Positions 46,684-55,214 of a stretch of 64,000 nt of DNA are shown piece after piece. Within the stretch, counting starts at the first letter, position 1; the number at the start of each line of letters is the position of its first letter. Below the pieces are notes generated by a model that ran no database searches, was not told the DNA's origin, and saw nothing but the letters and a program-made list of their open reading frames with translations. A program made the translations under genes and the position numbers. The DNA is from Treponema_I sp045599005 (GTDB lineage Bacteria; Spirochaetota; Spirochaetia; Treponematales; Treponemataceae): positions 1 through 64,000 of the forward strand of contig JAZRVF010000018.1 of the NCBI GenBank assembly GCA_045599005.1. Direction: 5' to 3'.

Positions 46684-46689
46684 TATAAT
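46684..46689 (+). promoter_or_regulatory. -10 box of argA, leaderless spacing
   Basis: Perfect TATAAT ending six bases (all T) before the ATG at 46696. No clear -35 and no ribosome binding site. Confidence 0.55.
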
Positions 46690-46695
46690 TTTTTT

Positions 46696-48030
46696 ATGGA
46701 CTCAGCTATTATCTATGCAAATGCAGAAAAAATCCGTGGTGTTCTGCGCTATGTCTCCAGATTCAAGGATGCAATCATCGTAATACATCTTGATGATGAC
46801 ATTCTGAATTCAACTCTTTTTTCAAGTCATATTCATGACATTGCATTTGTTCATGAAGCAGGTCTGAAAGTGGTGATTGTTCCCGGTGCAAAAAAACGGA
46901 TAGACAGTATTCTTTCTGATGCCGGCTGTTCCTGGACAAACAAGAATTCAATTCGCATTACAGATGAGAAAGCTCTTCCACTGATCAAGATGGCCGCCTT
47001 TGATGTATCGAATCAGGTCATGACAAGTCTTGCGGAAGCGGGTCTCACTGCCGTCATCGGAAACTGGGTCCGGGCGCGTGGCATCGGTGTTATTGACGGT
47101 ATTGATTACTGCACAGCCGGTGAGATTGATAAAATCAACCTGGAATCCCTTGAAAGCATTCTGGCACAGAAACATATTCCCATTTTTCCCTGCATCGGCT
47201 GGTCGGGTCAGGGAAAACCCTACAATATCTCTTCAGTCCGCCTTGCAACAGAAATTGCTTCCCGTCTCCATGCGCAGAAACTTTTTTTCCTGACATCGGG
47301 AGACTCAGTCACGACGGAATCCTTCAGCATTCCTTCTTCTGCAATTGTCACCGATAATGGATCAATTCCCGCCCTTGATCTGGATGAAGCGACTTACGTT
47401 CTTGAGAACACTCCAGCCAATCAGAAGACAGACAGAACTCTGTCTCTTATCCGTCAGTGTGTGATTGCCTGCAGACAGAATGTTGAACGCGCCCACATTG
47501 TAAACGGACAGGCTGACGGTTCCCTTCTCACGGAGATTTTTTCGGACAATGGTTCCGGAACAATGGTATACACTTCAAACTACGGCGGAATCCGCAGCAT
47601 GACTCCGGAAGACATTCCTTCCATTCTGACCCTGATGCAGCCTTTTGTTGAAAAAGGGAACCTTCTGCCAAGAACTCAGACACAGCTGCAGGCAACATGG
47701 CAGGATTATATTGTGTACGAAGTTGATGGTGGTATAAAAGCCTGTGCCGCACTTCACCAGTATGAGTCGGATAAAACCCAGGCTGAGATTGCTGCAGTTG
47801 CTGTTTCTGAAAGATTCTCTTCTCTGGGAATCGGTCCCAAACTGATTAATTATCTGATTGACAAGGCCCGGAACCGTGGTCTGAGAAAAGTGTTTCTTCT
47901 TACCACCAAAACTTCTGACTGGTTTGAACAGTTCGGATTCATCCCTTCCGATGTGTCAGAAATTCCTGAAGAACGGAAAGCCCACTGGTCACCGGAACGC
48001 AATTCAAAGGTTTACACTCTTTCACTGTAA
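46696..48030 (+). CDS. argA: Amino-acid N-acetyltransferase (N-acetylglutamate synthase)
   Basis: 444 residues, the length of classical ArgA. The N-terminal 290 or so residues are an amino-acid-kinase-like domain that usually binds arginine for feedback control (IVIHLDDDIL, VIVPGAKKRID, PCIGWSGQGKPYNISS). The C-terminal GNAT domain starts near residue 295 (IRSMTPEDIPSILTLMQPF) and has the acetyl-CoA site (IAAVAVSERFSSLGIGPKLINYLIDKA, then LLTTKTSDWFEQFGF). It begins arginine synthesis from glutamate. No other arg genes are nearby. Confidence 0.93.
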   Translation: MDSAIIYANAEKIRGVLRYVSRFKDAIIVIHLDDDILNSTLFSSHIHDIAFVHEAGLKVVIVPGAKKRIDSILSDAGCSWTNKNSIRITDEKALPLIKMAAFDVSNQVMTSLAEAGLTAVIGNWVRARGIGVIDGIDYCTAGEIDKINLESLESILAQKHIPIFPCIGWSGQGKPYNISSVRLATEIASRLHAQKLFFLTSGDSVTTESFSIPSSAIVTDNGSIPALDLDEATYVLENTPANQKTDRTLSLIRQCVIACRQNVERAHIVNGQADGSLLTEIFSDNGSGTMVYTSNYGGIRSMTPEDIPSILTLMQPFVEKGNLLPRTQTQLQATWQDYIVYEVDGGIKACAALHQYESDKTQAEIAAVAVSERFSSLGIGPKLINYLIDKARNRGLRKVFLLTTKTSDWFEQFGFIPSDVSEIPEERKAHWSPERNSKVYTLSL

Positions 48031-48051
48031 ATTATAAAATTGTCATACTGA

Positions 48052-48287
48052 GCAAGTGATTGCAGTGAATCAAGTCGGGACATCATCATAAACTTCTGTA
48101 ATGCATTATATAGACCCTTCGACTTCGCTCAGGGTGACATTTTTTTCTGCGCAGGATAAACTCAGCACCCATGGTCATGTTGAAATGATAAAAGAATGTC
48201 ATGTTGAGCAGAGTCGAAACATCTGTTTCATTACTCTTTCAAAATGATAAATGAATGTCATGTTGAGCGAAGTCGAAACATCTGTTT
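48052..48287. repeat. Cluster of interspersed TGTCATGTTGAGC..GTCGAAACAT repeats
   Basis: This intergenic stretch (48031-48323) holds no gene. Two direct copies of 46 bases (48183-48228 and 48242-48287) differ at three positions and start 59 bases apart. An inverted copy lies at 48115-48140 (CTTCGACTTCGCTCAGGG). A degenerate direct copy begins at 48052. Short repeats of this TTCGACTTCGCTCAGGGTGACA type are scattered in intergenic DNA of many bacteria. Confidence 0.75.
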
Positions 48288-48323
48288 ATTCGCACACTCC
48301 AGGTAAGGATAAGAAGGTAGATT

Positions 48324-49076
48324 ATGAATCGGGCAGATTGTATCAACAGACTGGGAAAGTTTCTTGGCCCAAGAGATTTTGCTTCTTTGGATGAAGCTCC
48401 TCACGCAGATGTTTTCGTTCTTTTCGGCGGATCCATCATTGCAGGTGGTGATGTACTGGCAGAAGCAATCCATAAAAAAGTTGCTGATCATTACATTATT
48501 GTCGGTGGCGCCGGCCACACTACAGAAACTTTACGGAATCAGTTCAAAAAGGAATGCCCGGAAATGGATACTGACAATCAGCCGGAAGCGGAGCTTTTCA
48601 ACCGCTATCTTCAGATCCGTTACGGTATCCAGGCGGATTTTCTTGAGACAAAATCTACAAACTGCGGAAACAACATCACTTTTTTACTTGATCTTCTTAA
48701 AGACAAAAACATTTCCTTCAATTCAATAATTCTTTGCCAGGATGCAACCATGCAGCTTCGCATGTATGCCGGTTTGAAGAAATATGTTCCTGATTCTGTC
48801 CAGATTTTCAACTTTGCCGCTTATTCCGCTGAAGTATCAGAATCTGGATGCTGTCTCTCTTTTACCGATGCCATTCACTGCATGTGGGATATGGACCGTT
48901 ATCTTTCTCTTCTTATGGGTGAGATTCCCCGCCTTTCTGATGATAAAAACGGCTATGGTCCTGCCGGCAAAAACTTTATTGCTCATGTTGATATTCCCGA
49001 CGATGTTCTTAAGGCTTTTGATTTTCTGAAAAACTTTTATTCTGTCAGAAATGCCAATCCTGATTTTGCCGGGTGA
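48324..49076 (+). CDS. DUF218/YdcF-like protein
   Basis: 250 residues. The DUF218 fold is indicated by DVFVLFGGSIIAGGDVLAEA, HYIIVGGAGHTTETLR, ETKSTNCGNNITFLLDLL and SIILCQDATMQLRMYAGL. YdcF relatives bind nucleotide-like ligands, and other DUF218 members act in envelope polysaccharide synthesis; the function here is unknown. There is no signal peptide or membrane segment. Ribosome binding site AAGGTAG lies before the ATG. The first parS site begins on the base right after its stop codon. Confidence 0.75.
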   Translation: MNRADCINRLGKFLGPRDFASLDEAPHADVFVLFGGSIIAGGDVLAEAIHKKVADHYIIVGGAGHTTETLRNQFKKECPEMDTDNQPEAELFNRYLQIRYGIQADFLETKSTNCGNNITFLLDLLKDKNISFNSIILCQDATMQLRMYAGLKKYVPDSVQIFNFAAYSAEVSESGCCLSFTDAIHCMWDMDRYLSLLMGEIPRLSDDKNGYGPAGKNFIAHVDIPDDVLKAFDFLKNFYSVRNANPDFAG

Positions 49077-49092
49077 TGTTTCACGTGAAACA
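49077..49092. other. parS centromere-like site 1
   Basis: TGTTTCACGTGAAACA, a perfect 16-base palindrome matching the bacterial parS consensus bound by ParB (Spo0J). It directly follows the DUF218 stop codon. About 6-7.5 kb from dnaA/oriC, as parS sites normally cluster near the origin. Confidence 0.92.
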
Positions 49093-49120
49093 TTTGTTTG
49101 TTTCCCATCGGCTTAAAAAT

Positions 49121-49136
49121 TGTTTCACGTGAAACA
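49121..49136. other. parS centromere-like site 2
   Basis: A second identical TGTTTCACGTGAAACA palindrome, starting 44 bases after the first, in intergenic DNA. Two sites in close spacing should load ParB jointly. No parA or parB gene is in the window. Confidence 0.92.
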
Positions 49137-49143
49137 CTGAAAG

Positions 49144-49170
49144 AATAAAAAAAGCCTGCCCTTTTTTATT
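49144..49170. terminator. Possible bidirectional terminator
   Basis: AATAAAAAA (49144-49152) pairs with TTTTTTATT (49162-49170) around a GC-rich loop, between the rightward DUF218 gene and the leftward broken gene. All-AT stem, so weak. Confidence 0.35.
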
Positions 49171-50427
49171 GACGGACAAGACGAATACCAATCTGAAAAC
49201 GTGTTGTACTGGCAGGATCAGATTCACTGCTTGTTACCTTACAGAAATCTGAGTAAGCGTACATACCGCCACCACCGCCAGGATAAGTGCGGTTGCCGTT
49301 ACTGTCTACATCCCAGCACCATTCCGCTACATTTCCGGTCATGTCATAAAGTCCATATCCATTTGTCTGAAGCTTTGTAACCGGTTTATGAACTGTCAAG
49401 TAATCAGTATTACTAAAATGCCAGGTTACTTTATCCAGATTGTTGCCGCCTGCATAGGTAAAGTTCTGTCCACCTTTAGCTGCATATTCCCATTCTGCAA
49501 TATCTGTATTTCCATCTACCGCATATACAGAATCCAATCCGGCTGCAAGACTTAACTTGTTGCAGAAGTAGATGACATCGTACCAGCTGACATTATCAAC
49601 AGGATTCTTCTCCCCCTTTGAGTAACTTCTGTTCTCTGAACCAGTCATTAACTTTTTCTGCTTTCACATCTTTTCTGTTCTTCCAATATATGAACACAGC
49701 TTTATCATTTGTAGATCCGGTATCAGGGAGTTTAAATTCAGGAAACTTCTTTATGAATGTCCTTCCACCTTTGTCATCTGCCTTGTTATATTCACCGTAC
49801 TGCAAATAACAGACCACAGGGTTAAGGAAAGCCTCTCCCTTTTCTATCTTATTCATTACATCAAAGAAAATTCCTTCCAGTGTAATCGTACTTTCAGCAC
49901 CGATCAGGCATCTCTTTCCGGCGAATAATTCCTTGCCGTTCCTATCAGCAACATTGAACTTAACATCCATTAGTTTTGCAAAAGCAAATGCATTGTAGTA
50001 TTTACTGTTCTCTTTATAGATATAAACACCGTTTACACTGTAAACATTGTTCTTTGGGGAACTTGCTTATTCCTCCGGCCACTTTACAGGAAGCGTCCAG
50101 CTGCTTTTTCTTGCTGCTGCGTAACCTTTGCAATAACACCTACAGTCCTGTTATAACGGTCACTGCGTACATAAGTGATATCTGCACTGTAAGTTGCTGT
50201 CTTAGCAGAATTGTTCACCTTTACCTGTTTTAATTCCCCAACATTGACCTTAAAGGTATTGTATGTACATGCGTACTGCCATCGCAATCATAGTAGGCAT
50301 CCAGTGCAAGACACCACTGTTTCTTTCCCCCGTATTCCTTTGCCTTTGACAGGTAGCTATCATAGCTCTGTGAAAAGAACATGCAAACACCAAGAATCAT
50401 CAGTATTGTAAATAATACTTTCTTCAT
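49166..50427 (-). pseudogene. Decayed SUMF1/formylglycine-generating-enzyme-like secreted protein
   Basis: One ancestral gene is now split over several frames. At 50427 there is an intact start and signal peptide (MKKVLFTILMILGVCMFFSQSYDSY). The continuation lies in another frame at about 50287-50084 (NTFKVNVGELKQVKVNNSAK), then again at 49970-49596 (MDVKFNVADRNGKELFAGKR), and finally a SUMF1-type domain at 49648-49166 (NPVDNVSWYDVIYFCNKLS, EWEYAAKGGQNFTYAGG, GLYDMTGNVAEWCWD, RFQIGIRLVRQ). The SUMF1 part lacks its first third, and the usual RLPTEAEWEYAA segment is shortened to DIAEWEYAA. At least three frameshifts or deletions make a single functional product unlikely. Treponemes often carry several such genes. 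Sequencing error could explain one shift but not all. Confidence 0.75.
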
Positions 50428-50606
50428 CTTTTCTCAGACCTGCTGTCTCTACCGGAATCTGTTTCTAAAAATCAGAATAAACTGCAGAAGAATTGAAACT
50501 TACTTTTTTCAAAAAAATATATATGAACAATCTTAAAAAAGGAAATTTATTTTTTACAGTAAAAAAAAGACTGCCCGAAAGAGCAGTCTTAAATCATTGC
50601 AGGGGA
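50428..50606. other. Intergenic spacer between gyrA and the pseudogene
   Basis: About 180 AT-rich bases. It contains the gyrA terminator (50561-50590). Otherwise no gene or clear promoter was seen; a plus-strand frame crossing it into gyrA is an antisense shadow. Confidence 0.5.
50561..50590 (-). terminator. Rho-independent terminator of gyrA
   Basis: On the minus strand: AAGACTGC, an 8-base loop, GCAGTCTT and a run of T, 17 bases after the gyrA stop. Textbook shape. Confidence 0.85.
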
Positions 50607-53078
50607 TTATTCCTCACTGCTGGTTTCTTTTTCAACACGGTCAACACCGATAACCATATCCGGTTTTTCAATGGTGAAGACATTCACACCTGTCGCAGCC
50701 CTACCCTGCTCATTAATCTTTCCCACATCAGTGCGGATGGATTTGCCCTGACTGGTGATACACATTATGTCATCAGTTCCGGAAACTGAAAGGACACCGA
50801 CAATCTCACCGGTTTTGTCTGACAGGGTGAAGCAGCGCTGACCGCCAGTTCCACGGCCATGAGCCATGAATTCGTCAAACTTAACACGCTTTCCCTGACC
50901 ACATGAGGTTATGAACAGAGCGGAAGTATCCTCTGAAACAAGGATAGCACCTGCCAGTTCGTCATCACTGCTCAACTTGAGACCGGCGACACCACGTGAT
51001 GCACGGCCCATGACACGGACTTCCTCTTCCTTGATGCGGAGAGCCTGTCCCAGACGGGAAGTAAGAAGAACATCACTTGAACCGTCAGTCAGAAGTGCGG
51101 CGACAACTTTATCACCTTCATCAAGATTGATTGCGATGATTCCCCTTGTCTTTGCATTGCTGAAATCTGTCAGACATACTTTTTTCACAACACCGTTGGC
51201 AGTTGCCATGAACAGATATCTGTCATCTGTAAAATCCTGGACAGCAACTGTTGTTGCAATCTCCTCATCAGAAGAAATCGCCAGAAGACTCTTGATATGA
51301 GTTCCACGGGAATTCTTGCTGCTTTCAGGGATTTCATGAACTTTCACGTAATATGCTTTTCCGGCAGAGGAGATGAAGAGAACTTTGTCATGGGTTGTGG
51401 CTGTGAAAACCTGTTTCACATAATCGTCCTCAACAAGTTTTGTCGCATTGGAACCTTTGCCGCCACGGCCCTGGGATTTATATGAAGAAGCGGGCACACA
51501 TTTTATGTAACCAAGATGAGAGATAAGGACAGCCATATTCTCTTTCTTGATCATGTCCTCAATGTTCACTGACTCAATCTCGTCAGAAAGAATATCCGTG
51601 CGCCTGTCATCTCCGAATTTATCGACAATCGCATCTGTCTCTTCTTTTATCAGGGCAAGAATCTTTTCGTGATGGGCAAGAAGATCTTCCAGATGGGCAA
51701 TCCATGCCTTCAGTTCTTCCATCTGTTTTTTCAGTTCATCAATACGCAGATGGGTAAGAACACCCATGCGCATATCAACAATCGCCTGACTCTGCTCCTC
51801 ATCAAAACCGAAACGCTCACTCAGTTTTGCCTTGGCCTCAGTCTCATCACGGCTTCCCCGGATTATGGCAATCACTTCATCAACGCAGTCAACCGCAGTG
51901 ATTCTTGCCTCAAGGATATGCTCGTCATGTTTTGCTTTTTTCAGGTCAAACTGAGTACGGCGGGTGATGACATTGTCACGGTGATCGACAAAACACTGGA
52001 CAAGCTGCTTCAGATTGAGAATCTGGGGACGGCCGTTCACCAGTGCAAGGTTGATGATTCCATAACTGGACTGAAGAGCTGTCTTTGAGAAAAGCTGATT
52101 CAGTACAACTTTCGCAATGGCACCACGTTTAATATCAACTTCAATGCGGACTTCATCACCATGGGAACCGTCATTTACGCGCTCAATTCCTTCAATTACC
52201 TTATCACGGGCAAGTTCACCGATCTTTGTCACCAGATCTGTTGTCCTTGTCTGATAAGGAATCTCAGTGAACACAATCTTCTCTTTTCCCTTTGTGTCCA
52301 CTTCAATGGTAAAGCGTGCACGCATCAGGATTTTTCCACGGCCTGTGCGGTATGCCTCCTTGATTCCCTTTTTACCGAAAATCAGACCGCCAGTTGGAAA
52401 ATCAGGTCCTTTGATATGTGTCATCAGCTCATCAATCGAGATGTCCTGATTGTCAATAAAGGCGCTTATTGCTTTTCCAACCTCACGGAGATTGTGGGGC
52501 GGCATGTTTGTTGCCATACCGACCGCAATACCTGTTGAACCGTTACAGAGCAGGAAGGGAAAAGCACCGGGAAGGACTGTGGGCTCTTTTCTTGTATCAT
52601 CAAAGTTGGGAATGAAATCGACTGTATCTTTTTTAATGTCTGCAACCATTTCCTCGGCAATCTTTGACATTTTTGCCTCAGTGTAACGGTAAGCAGCAGC
52701 AGGTGAACCGTCTATACCTCCGAAGTTACCCTGTTTGGTAACGGGCATATAACGAAGTGAGAAACTCTGACCAAGACGGACCATGGCATCATAGACGGAA
52801 GCATCACCATGAGGATGATAACGACCGAGCACATCACCGACAACGGTGGCACATTTTTTTGTCTTGCCGCCGGAAGTAAGGTTCTCTTCAGCCATTGCGT
52901 AAAGAATACGGCGGTGGACCGGCTTGAGTCCGTCACGGACATCAGGAAGCGCGCGCTCAACAATTACTGACATTGAATAGTCAATAAAGGAACGCTGCAT
53001 CTCATGTTCGATGGGAGCAGAAAGAAGATAACCGCCCTCAGGAGTCTGTGATTCTTCGTATTTGATATTTTCAATCAT
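50607..53078 (-). CDS. gyrA: DNA gyrase subunit A
   Basis: 823 residues. GyrA cuts and rejoins DNA in the gyrase tetramer. Catalytic Tyr132 lies in AAAYRYTEAKM. The quinolone-determining region reads HPHGDASVYDAMVRL: Ala93 stands where E. coli has Ser83, while Asp97 (E. coli 87) is kept. The C-terminal DNA-wrapping beta-pinwheel includes the GyrA box QGRGGKG. It lies 82 bases downstream of gyrB on the same strand, followed by a strong terminator. Confidence 0.97.
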   Translation of the reverse strand: MIENIKYEESQTPEGGYLLSAPIEHEMQRSFIDYSMSVIVERALPDVRDGLKPVHRRILYAMAEENLTSGGKTKKCATVVGDVLGRYHPHGDASVYDAMVRLGQSFSLRYMPVTKQGNFGGIDGSPAAAYRYTEAKMSKIAEEMVADIKKDTVDFIPNFDDTRKEPTVLPGAFPFLLCNGSTGIAVGMATNMPPHNLREVGKAISAFIDNQDISIDELMTHIKGPDFPTGGLIFGKKGIKEAYRTGRGKILMRARFTIEVDTKGKEKIVFTEIPYQTRTTDLVTKIGELARDKVIEGIERVNDGSHGDEVRIEVDIKRGAIAKVVLNQLFSKTALQSSYGIINLALVNGRPQILNLKQLVQCFVDHRDNVITRRTQFDLKKAKHDEHILEARITAVDCVDEVIAIIRGSRDETEAKAKLSERFGFDEEQSQAIVDMRMGVLTHLRIDELKKQMEELKAWIAHLEDLLAHHEKILALIKEETDAIVDKFGDDRRTDILSDEIESVNIEDMIKKENMAVLISHLGYIKCVPASSYKSQGRGGKGSNATKLVEDDYVKQVFTATTHDKVLFISSAGKAYYVKVHEIPESSKNSRGTHIKSLLAISSDEEIATTVAVQDFTDDRYLFMATANGVVKKVCLTDFSNAKTRGIIAINLDEGDKVVAALLTDGSSDVLLTSRLGQALRIKEEEVRVMGRASRGVAGLKLSSDDELAGAILVSEDTSALFITSCGQGKRVKFDEFMAHGRGTGGQRCFTLSDKTGEIVGVLSVSGTDDIMCITSQGKSIRTDVGKINEQGRAATGVNVFTIEKPDMVIGVDRVEKETSSEE

Positions 53079-53093
53079 TTCAATTTTCCCGTC

Positions 53094-53150
53094 ATTCTGA
53101 ACCAGTTTCAGAATCTAATTCTTGAAGAGATCCCGAAACCAGTCCGGGAT
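53094..53150 (-). other. Two hairpins in the gyrB-gyrA spacer
   Basis: Inverted repeats ATTCTGAA/TTCAGAAT (53094-53114, 5-base loop) and ATCCCG/CGGGAT (53130-53150, 9-base loop). No T-tract follows, so they may stabilise or process the gyrBA transcript more than end it. Confidence 0.4.
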
Positions 53151-53160
53151 TACATAATCA

Positions 53161-55128
53161 TTAAACGTCGAGAGTTGCGTAAACCGCGTTTTCCTCAATG
53201 AATCTGCGACGTGGTTCAACATCATCACCCATGAGCACGGAGAAAATCCTGTCTGCCTCAAGAGCATCAGTGACTTTTACCTGCTTCATGCGGCGGTTCT
53301 CAGGAGCCATGGTTGTTTCCTTAAGCTCCTGCCATTCCATCTCACCAAGACCTTTGTAACGCTGGACAGTTGCCTTGTCACGATCCGGACCAAGTTCCTC
53401 AAGGGCATGATCCCGCTCCTCGTCACTGAACACAAACTTCTTGAACTTTTTGTATTCAACACGGTACAGAGGCGGCATGGCGATATATACGTAACCTTTC
53501 TCAATCAGCTCCGGCATGAAGCGGAAGAAGAAAGTCATGAGCAGTGTGGAGATATGGGCGCCGTCAACATCAGCATCGGCCATGATGATGATCTTGTGAT
53601 AGCGGAGTTTCTCAATGTTGAAAGTCTTTCCGATACCTGTTCCAAGAGAAGCGATGACCGGCTGGAGTTTGTCATTGTTTATGACCTTGTCAGGATGGAC
53701 TTTCTCAACATTCAGCATCTTACCCCAAAGAGGAAGGATTGCCTGTGTCTTCGGATTTCTGCCCTGTTTGGCAGAACCGCCTGCAGAATCACCCTCAACA
53801 ATGTATACTTCGCATTCCTCAGGTTTGTTGCTGGAACAGTCCGCAAGTTTTCCGGGGAGTCCGAAAGAATCCATTCCGTTCTTGCGGTTTGCTTCAATTG
53901 TCTTGCGGGCTTTAATACGTCCCAGAGCCTCGTTCACCGCTTTCTCAAGAATCGAGTTACAGATCTGTGGATTCTGCTCAAACCAGATCGTAAGCTTTTC
54001 TTTAACCAGTGAGTCAACAATGGTGCGTACTTCGGTATTACCAAGTTTTGTCTTTGTCTGACCTTCAAACTGCGGCTCAGGAACTTTTACCGAAATGACG
54101 GCTGTAAGACCTGTGCGCACGTCATCACCGGTAAGGCGCTCAACCTTGACCTCTTTGTCATTTTTCTTGTCGTTCTTTTTGCTGCGGTCAACTTTCGGAT
54201 TCAGTTTCTTGAAAAGTTTCTCGTTGTTGTCCAAAGCCTTGTTGAGAACGAATGTCATGGCATTCTTGAAACCGTCAAGATGGGTTCCGCCTTCGCGGGT
54301 GTTGATGTCATTCACGTAACTGAAGATTTTGTCTGAATCAAAACCGTCGTTGTACTGGATTGAGATGTCAGTGATTATATCGTTCTGTTCACCGGTGATA
54401 AAAATCGGTTCCTCGGGAACAACTTTTTTTCCTTCATTAAGGAACTTTGTATATTCGTTGATACCGCCGTCAAATCTGAAGACTGATTCCTTTGGAGTCT
54501 CAAGGCGCTCATCACGGAGGACAATGGTGATTCCGGGATTAAGGAAGGCAAGTTCCCTGAGTCGGCTTGTAAGAACATCAAAATTATAGGTTGTTGTCTC
54601 GGTAAAAATTGAGGCATCAGCTTTCCAACGGATCGTTGTTCCCCGGTGCTCAGTTGTTCCTTTCTGTTCAACGGGTGAGACAGGGATACCGGTCTCATAC
54701 TTCTGCTCATAAAGTTTTCCGTCTTTATGGACATATGCCTCAAGCCACACAGAAAGAGCATTGACACAGGACACACCTACACCGTGCAGACCACCGGAAA
54801 CCTTGTATGATCCTTTGTCGAATTTTCCACCGGCATGAAGACGTGTGAGAACAAGCTCCAGTGCGCTGATTCCTTCGGTAGGATGAATGTCCACAGGAAT
54901 TCCGCGTCCGTTATCCTCAACACGGACAATATCATTCTGCTCAAGAGCGACCAGAATATTGTCACAGAAACCTGCCATGGCTTCGTCTATGGAGTTATCG
55001 ACAACTTCGTACACCAGATGATGCAGACCGTTCGGGCCTGTTGAACCGATGTACATACCCGGTCTTTTTCTGACTGCTTCCAGTCCTTTTAATACTTGAA
55101 TGTTAGTGGCTGAATATGAGGCACTCAT
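53161..55128 (-). CDS. gyrB: DNA gyrase subunit B
   Basis: 655 residues. It supplies the ATPase of gyrase. The GHKL site is seen in EVVDNSIDEAMAG, DNGRGIPV and GGLHGVGVSCVNAL. The TOPRIM motifs are EGDSAGGSAKQGR and DADVDGAHI. The C-terminal tail has the conserved QRYKGLGEM. A charged stretch (RSKKNDKKNDKEVKVER) is inserted in the transducer region. It is divergent from dnaA with 86 bases between the starts; ribosome binding site AAGGGG precedes the ATG. Confidence 0.97.
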   Translation of the reverse strand: MSASYSATNIQVLKGLEAVRKRPGMYIGSTGPNGLHHLVYEVVDNSIDEAMAGFCDNILVALEQNDIVRVEDNGRGIPVDIHPTEGISALELVLTRLHAGGKFDKGSYKVSGGLHGVGVSCVNALSVWLEAYVHKDGKLYEQKYETGIPVSPVEQKGTTEHRGTTIRWKADASIFTETTTYNFDVLTSRLRELAFLNPGITIVLRDERLETPKESVFRFDGGINEYTKFLNEGKKVVPEEPIFITGEQNDIITDISIQYNDGFDSDKIFSYVNDINTREGGTHLDGFKNAMTFVLNKALDNNEKLFKKLNPKVDRSKKNDKKNDKEVKVERLTGDDVRTGLTAVISVKVPEPQFEGQTKTKLGNTEVRTIVDSLVKEKLTIWFEQNPQICNSILEKAVNEALGRIKARKTIEANRKNGMDSFGLPGKLADCSSNKPEECEVYIVEGDSAGGSAKQGRNPKTQAILPLWGKMLNVEKVHPDKVINNDKLQPVIASLGTGIGKTFNIEKLRYHKIIIMADADVDGAHISTLLMTFFFRFMPELIEKGYVYIAMPPLYRVEYKKFKKFVFSDEERDHALEELGPDRDKATVQRYKGLGEMEWQELKETTMAPENRRMKQVKVTDALEADRIFSVLMGDDVEPRRRFIEENAVYATLDV

Positions 55129-55178
55129 GAATACCCCTTGGTAATCTTTGGAAAATAATGGATTGGAGTATATCTGTA

Positions 55179-55208
55179 TTGCTAAAAAAAGTAAAGGTTA
55201 GCTATAAT
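55179..55208 (+). promoter_or_regulatory. Leaderless promoter of dnaA
   Basis: TTGCTA (55179-55184), an 18-base spacer, a perfect TATAAT (55203-55208), then six bases to the ATG at 55215. No DnaA box was seen in this gyrB-dnaA spacer. Confidence 0.6.
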
Positions 55209-55214
55209 GGCGGA

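Noticed and set aside
50493..50789. 98-codon plus-strand frame next to gyrA
   Set aside because: It overlaps the gyrA terminator and the antisense of gyrA and has no domain similarity.
55158..55214. Longer DnaA N-terminus
   Set aside because: The extension would be read through the TATAAT promoter box and is not DnaA-like; MSDCKVFWEEAM is the typical start.
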